From an uncultured Coriobacteriaceae bacterium (GTDB lineage Bacteria > Actinomycetota > Coriobacteriia > Coriobacteriales > Eggerthellaceae): DNA of 6,810 nt. Positions within the stretch are counted from its first letter, which is position 1. The number at the start of each line of letters is the position of its first letter. The notes beneath the pieces were generated by a model. It was not told where the DNA came from. It searched no databases and worked only from the letters and a program-made list of their open reading frames with translations. Shown one piece after another: positions 4,513 through 6,810 of the stretch. Both the position numbers and the translations under genes were made by a program. Where the stretch lies: assembly GCA_902781245.1 (NCBI GenBank), contig CACZIP010000113.1:1-6810 (forward strand), given 5' to 3'.

Positions 4513-6810
4513 ATGCTCATCGAATCACTGACATATGCCCTTGAATATTCGGAAGCGCTCGAAACATTCTGGGGAAAGCTCGATGCGGGTGAAGATGCCA
4601 CGCTCGGTGTTGCATCATCGGCGCGACCGTTCATGGTCGCAGCTCGATACGCCCATCACCCGCAATGCACGCTCGTCATCGTCGCAGGCGAAGATGCTGC
4701 CGTCGCATTCGCGCGCAACGTCTCGGCGTATTTAGGCGACGAGCGCGTGTTCCGCTTCGCAGAGCGTGACGACCTACCATTCGATGGGAAACCAAGCAAC
4801 CCGCGCTCTGTGGCGCGCAGGCTAGAGGCGGCAAACGTGCTAGCAGAGAGCCGAAACGCCGTCATCGTTGCAAGCGCGCGTGCGCTGCTGCGCATGCTGC
4901 CACCAGCCGATGCCGGCATCCACAAGCCGCTGACGCTTTATGCGGGCAAGGAGCTCATGGACATGCCTGGCGCCTTCACGTTCAACCTGGGCGGGTTCGG
5001 CGACGTGCCGCGCGTGCTCGAAGAACGTGGGTACGAGAACACGGGTGAACTTGATGGTCCGGGTACGTTCTGTGTGAAGGGCGGCGTCATCGACGTGTTC
5101 CCCGGCAACATGCAATACCCGATTCGGCTCGACTTCTTTGGTGACGAACTCGACGAAATCCGTCGCATCGTGCCATCAACAGGTCAGACCATCTCGACAC
5201 TCGAGAGCGTCGAGATCTACGCCGTACGCGAATTTGCTTGCACGAGTGAAATGGCAGCCCGTGCAGCGGATAAACTCAAACGACCCGCACGCACGAACCC
5301 CGCTTTGCGCGATTTGCTTGAACAGCTAGAAGGCGGCCTGCATTTCGACGGCGCCGATGCATTGCTGCCGTTTCTGTACGAGAAGACAGTCACGCTTGGC
5401 GATTACGCTGCACCCGATGTGCTCACGACGCTCGTCGAACCACGATCGCTCTTCGACGATGCCATGCATGCAACTGACGAGATTCAGGCGAAGGCAAAAG
5501 GGTCGAACATAGCTTTGCAGGGTTTGTTCGCCGAACCGACAGCCATGAACTTCGGAAGCGGGCAGCGTGCCACGTACCTATCGCTCATGCGCGTGGGCGG
5601 ATCGATCGACGACGAACTGCCCGTCAAGCGCGTCGACGTTGCAGGCGATCCCGAGAAGCTCTTCGGTCGTTTGCGCCAGCTAGTTGAACAGGATTTCACG
5701 GTCGTGTTCTCGGCACCTAGCTTCCGCGCTCGCCAGGACATGAAGCTTGCCTTCTCCGACCACAGCCTCCCCTTCGTCGAGCGTCTGGACGTTGCAGAAG
5801 ACGACGACATGCTGCCCGCACCAACGACAGCGAAGCATCCCGCCAACGCCCTTTCGCGCGAGGCCGCCTTGCGCTACGACGACGAGTCGGTCTCCGAAGA
5901 GATACGCAAACGCCGCCTGAAGAAAGGCGTCGTGAACGTTGTCGACGTCGAGATTCCTCTAGGCATGATCATCCCGAAGGCGAAGCTGGCCATGATCAGC
6001 GTGTCCGACACGCAAGGCGCCAGTGCCAAACGTGCGCACCGGCACGTCGACATCACCGAAATCACGTTCCCTTATCAGCCTGGCGACTACGTCGTGCACG
6101 CTGCACACGGCGTCGCGCACTTCACGGGACTCGTGCAGCAAGATGTCGATGGCACATGTCGCGACTACCTGCTACTCGAGTATGCGGAAGGCGACAAGCT
6201 CTACGTGCCCGTCGAACAACTCGACCGCGTCACACGCTACGTCGGCCCCGAAGGTGGAAACCCGCGTTTGACGTGCCTGAACACATCGGACTGGTCGCGC
6301 GCCATGACGAAGGCGCGCAAGGCCACAAAGAAGCTTGCCTTCGACTTGGTCGACGTCTATGCACGTCGAGCTGCAGTCCAAGGTTTCCGTTTCAGCCCAG
6401 ACACACCGTGGCAACACGAGATGGAAGACGCGTTCCCCTACCAGGAAACGGACGACCAGCTTGCGGCAATTGCCGATGTCAAGGCTGACATGCAGTCGGG
6501 CAAACCGATGGATCGCCTCATCTGCGGCGACGTGGGCTTTGGAAAAACCGAGGTCGCCTTGCGCGCCGCCTTCAAAGCGACCCAAGACAACAAGCAGGTC
6601 ATGGTGCTTTGCCCAACGACCATTCTCGCGCAACAGCATTTCACGAACTTCCGCGACCGCTGCGAACCGTTCGGCGTGACCGTCGAGGTCATGTCGCGCT
6701 TCCGCACGCCAGCTCAGCAGAAGAAGGCGCTCGAAGGCTTTGCAGACGGCACGGTCGACATCTTGGTCGGCACGCATCGTTTGCTATCGCGCGATGTGAA
6801 CCCGCACGAC
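4513..6810 (+). CDS. mfd: Transcription-repair coupling factor Mfd, N-terminal two thirds (cut by window end)
   Basis: The reading frame is open from ATG 4513 to the window edge, giving 766 residues of a protein usually near 1150. Mfd is a cytoplasmic ATP-driven DNA translocase that pushes stalled RNA polymerase off lesions and recruits UvrA for excision repair. Visible parts: a UvrB-like N-terminal module, with LPFDG (92-96), GPGTFCVKGGVIDVFP (182-197) and LDFFGDELDEI soon after; a variable middle; the CarD-like RNA-polymerase interaction domain (about 522-578, PGDYVVHAAHG...YVPVEQLDRV); then the superfamily 2 translocase with Walker A GDVGFGKTE (672-680, Lys678), motif Ia CPTTILAQQH and LVGTHRLLS (752-759). 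The DEEQ box should lie just past the edge. No frameshift or stop was found on reading every codon. Translation probably starts on a leaderless mRNA. The identification is secure. Confidence 0.97.
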   Translation, partial: MLIESLTYALEYSEALETFWGKLDAGEDATLGVASSARPFMVAARYAHHPQCTLVIVAGEDAAVAFARNVSAYLGDERVFRFAERDDLPFDGKPSNPRSVARRLEAANVLAESRNAVIVASARALLRMLPPADAGIHKPLTLYAGKELMDMPGAFTFNLGGFGDVPRVLEERGYENTGELDGPGTFCVKGGVIDVFPGNMQYPIRLDFFGDELDEIRRIVPSTGQTISTLESVEIYAVREFACTSEMAARAADKLKRPARTNPALRDLLEQLEGGLHFDGADALLPFLYEKTVTLGDYAAPDVLTTLVEPRSLFDDAMHATDEIQAKAKGSNIALQGLFAEPTAMNFGSGQRATYLSLMRVGGSIDDELPVKRVDVAGDPEKLFGRLRQLVEQDFTVVFSAPSFRARQDMKLAFSDHSLPFVERLDVAEDDDMLPAPTTAKHPANALSREAALRYDDESVSEEIRKRRLKKGVVNVVDVEIPLGMIIPKAKLAMISVSDTQGASAKRAHRHVDITEITFPYQPGDYVVHAAHGVAHFTGLVQQDVDGTCRDYLLLEYAEGDKLYVPVEQLDRVTRYVGPEGGNPRLTCLNTSDWSRAMTKARKATKKLAFDLVDVYARRAAVQGFRFSPDTPWQHEMEDAFPYQETDDQLAAIADVKADMQSGKPMDRLICGDVGFGKTEVALRAAFKATQDNKQVMVLCPTTILAQQHFTNFRDRCEPFGVTVEVMSRFRTPAQQKKALEGFADGTVDILVGTHRLLSRDVNPHD

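Noticed and set aside
6172..6777. A 201-codon complement-strand frame within mfd
   Set aside because: It is antisense to the conserved RNA-polymerase-interaction and Walker A parts of Mfd; no recognisable protein features.

Overview
The window (about 57-58% G+C by eye) reads as chromosomal DNA of a high-GC Gram-positive bacterium. A Coriobacteriia/Eggerthellales-type actinobacterium fits best, judging by codon use, the style of the proteins and the A-tract/GGGAC palindromes at gene ends. That placement is an impression, not a result. There are four protein genes, all intact except the last, which runs off the right edge. I found no insertion sequence, CRISPR array, tRNA or rRNA.

Layout. Positions 1-67 hold two short palindromic hairpins that follow the end of a leftward gene pair. 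That pair, transcribed right to left, is (i) a circularly permuted ATP-grasp / glutathionylspermidine-synthase-like ligase (847-2229, complement) and (ii) a four-helix membrane protein of the DUF1461/TIGR01906 family (68-850, complement), the family that contains the lipoprotein intramolecular transacylase Lit. The two genes overlap by 4 nt (ATGA), so they are almost certainly co-transcribed and translationally coupled. A divergent intergenic region of about 290 bp (2230-2523) follows. It carries extended -10 promoters facing outward in both directions and, between them, a 32-bp-arm inverted repeat around a 49-nt loop with a T7 tract on its right side. Rightward from there lies an OatA/OafA-like membrane acyltransferase with a C-terminal SGNH domain (2524-4449), a hairpin overlapping its stop codon, and then mfd, the transcription-repair coupling factor (4513 to beyond 6810).

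How the genes fit together. The SGNH acyltransferase probably O-acetylates a cell-surface glycan such as peptidoglycan, and the Lit-like protein would remodel lipoprotein acyl chains. The divergent locus therefore looks like an envelope-modification region; the substrate of the ATP-grasp ligase is unknown. mfd is a housekeeping gene with its own promoter. Its -10 element is 7 nt from the ATG and no ribosome binding site is visible, which suggests leaderless translation.

The least explained element is the 2325-2437 hairpin between the two divergent promoters. It could be a small structured RNA, an insulating terminator or, less likely, an invertible segment.
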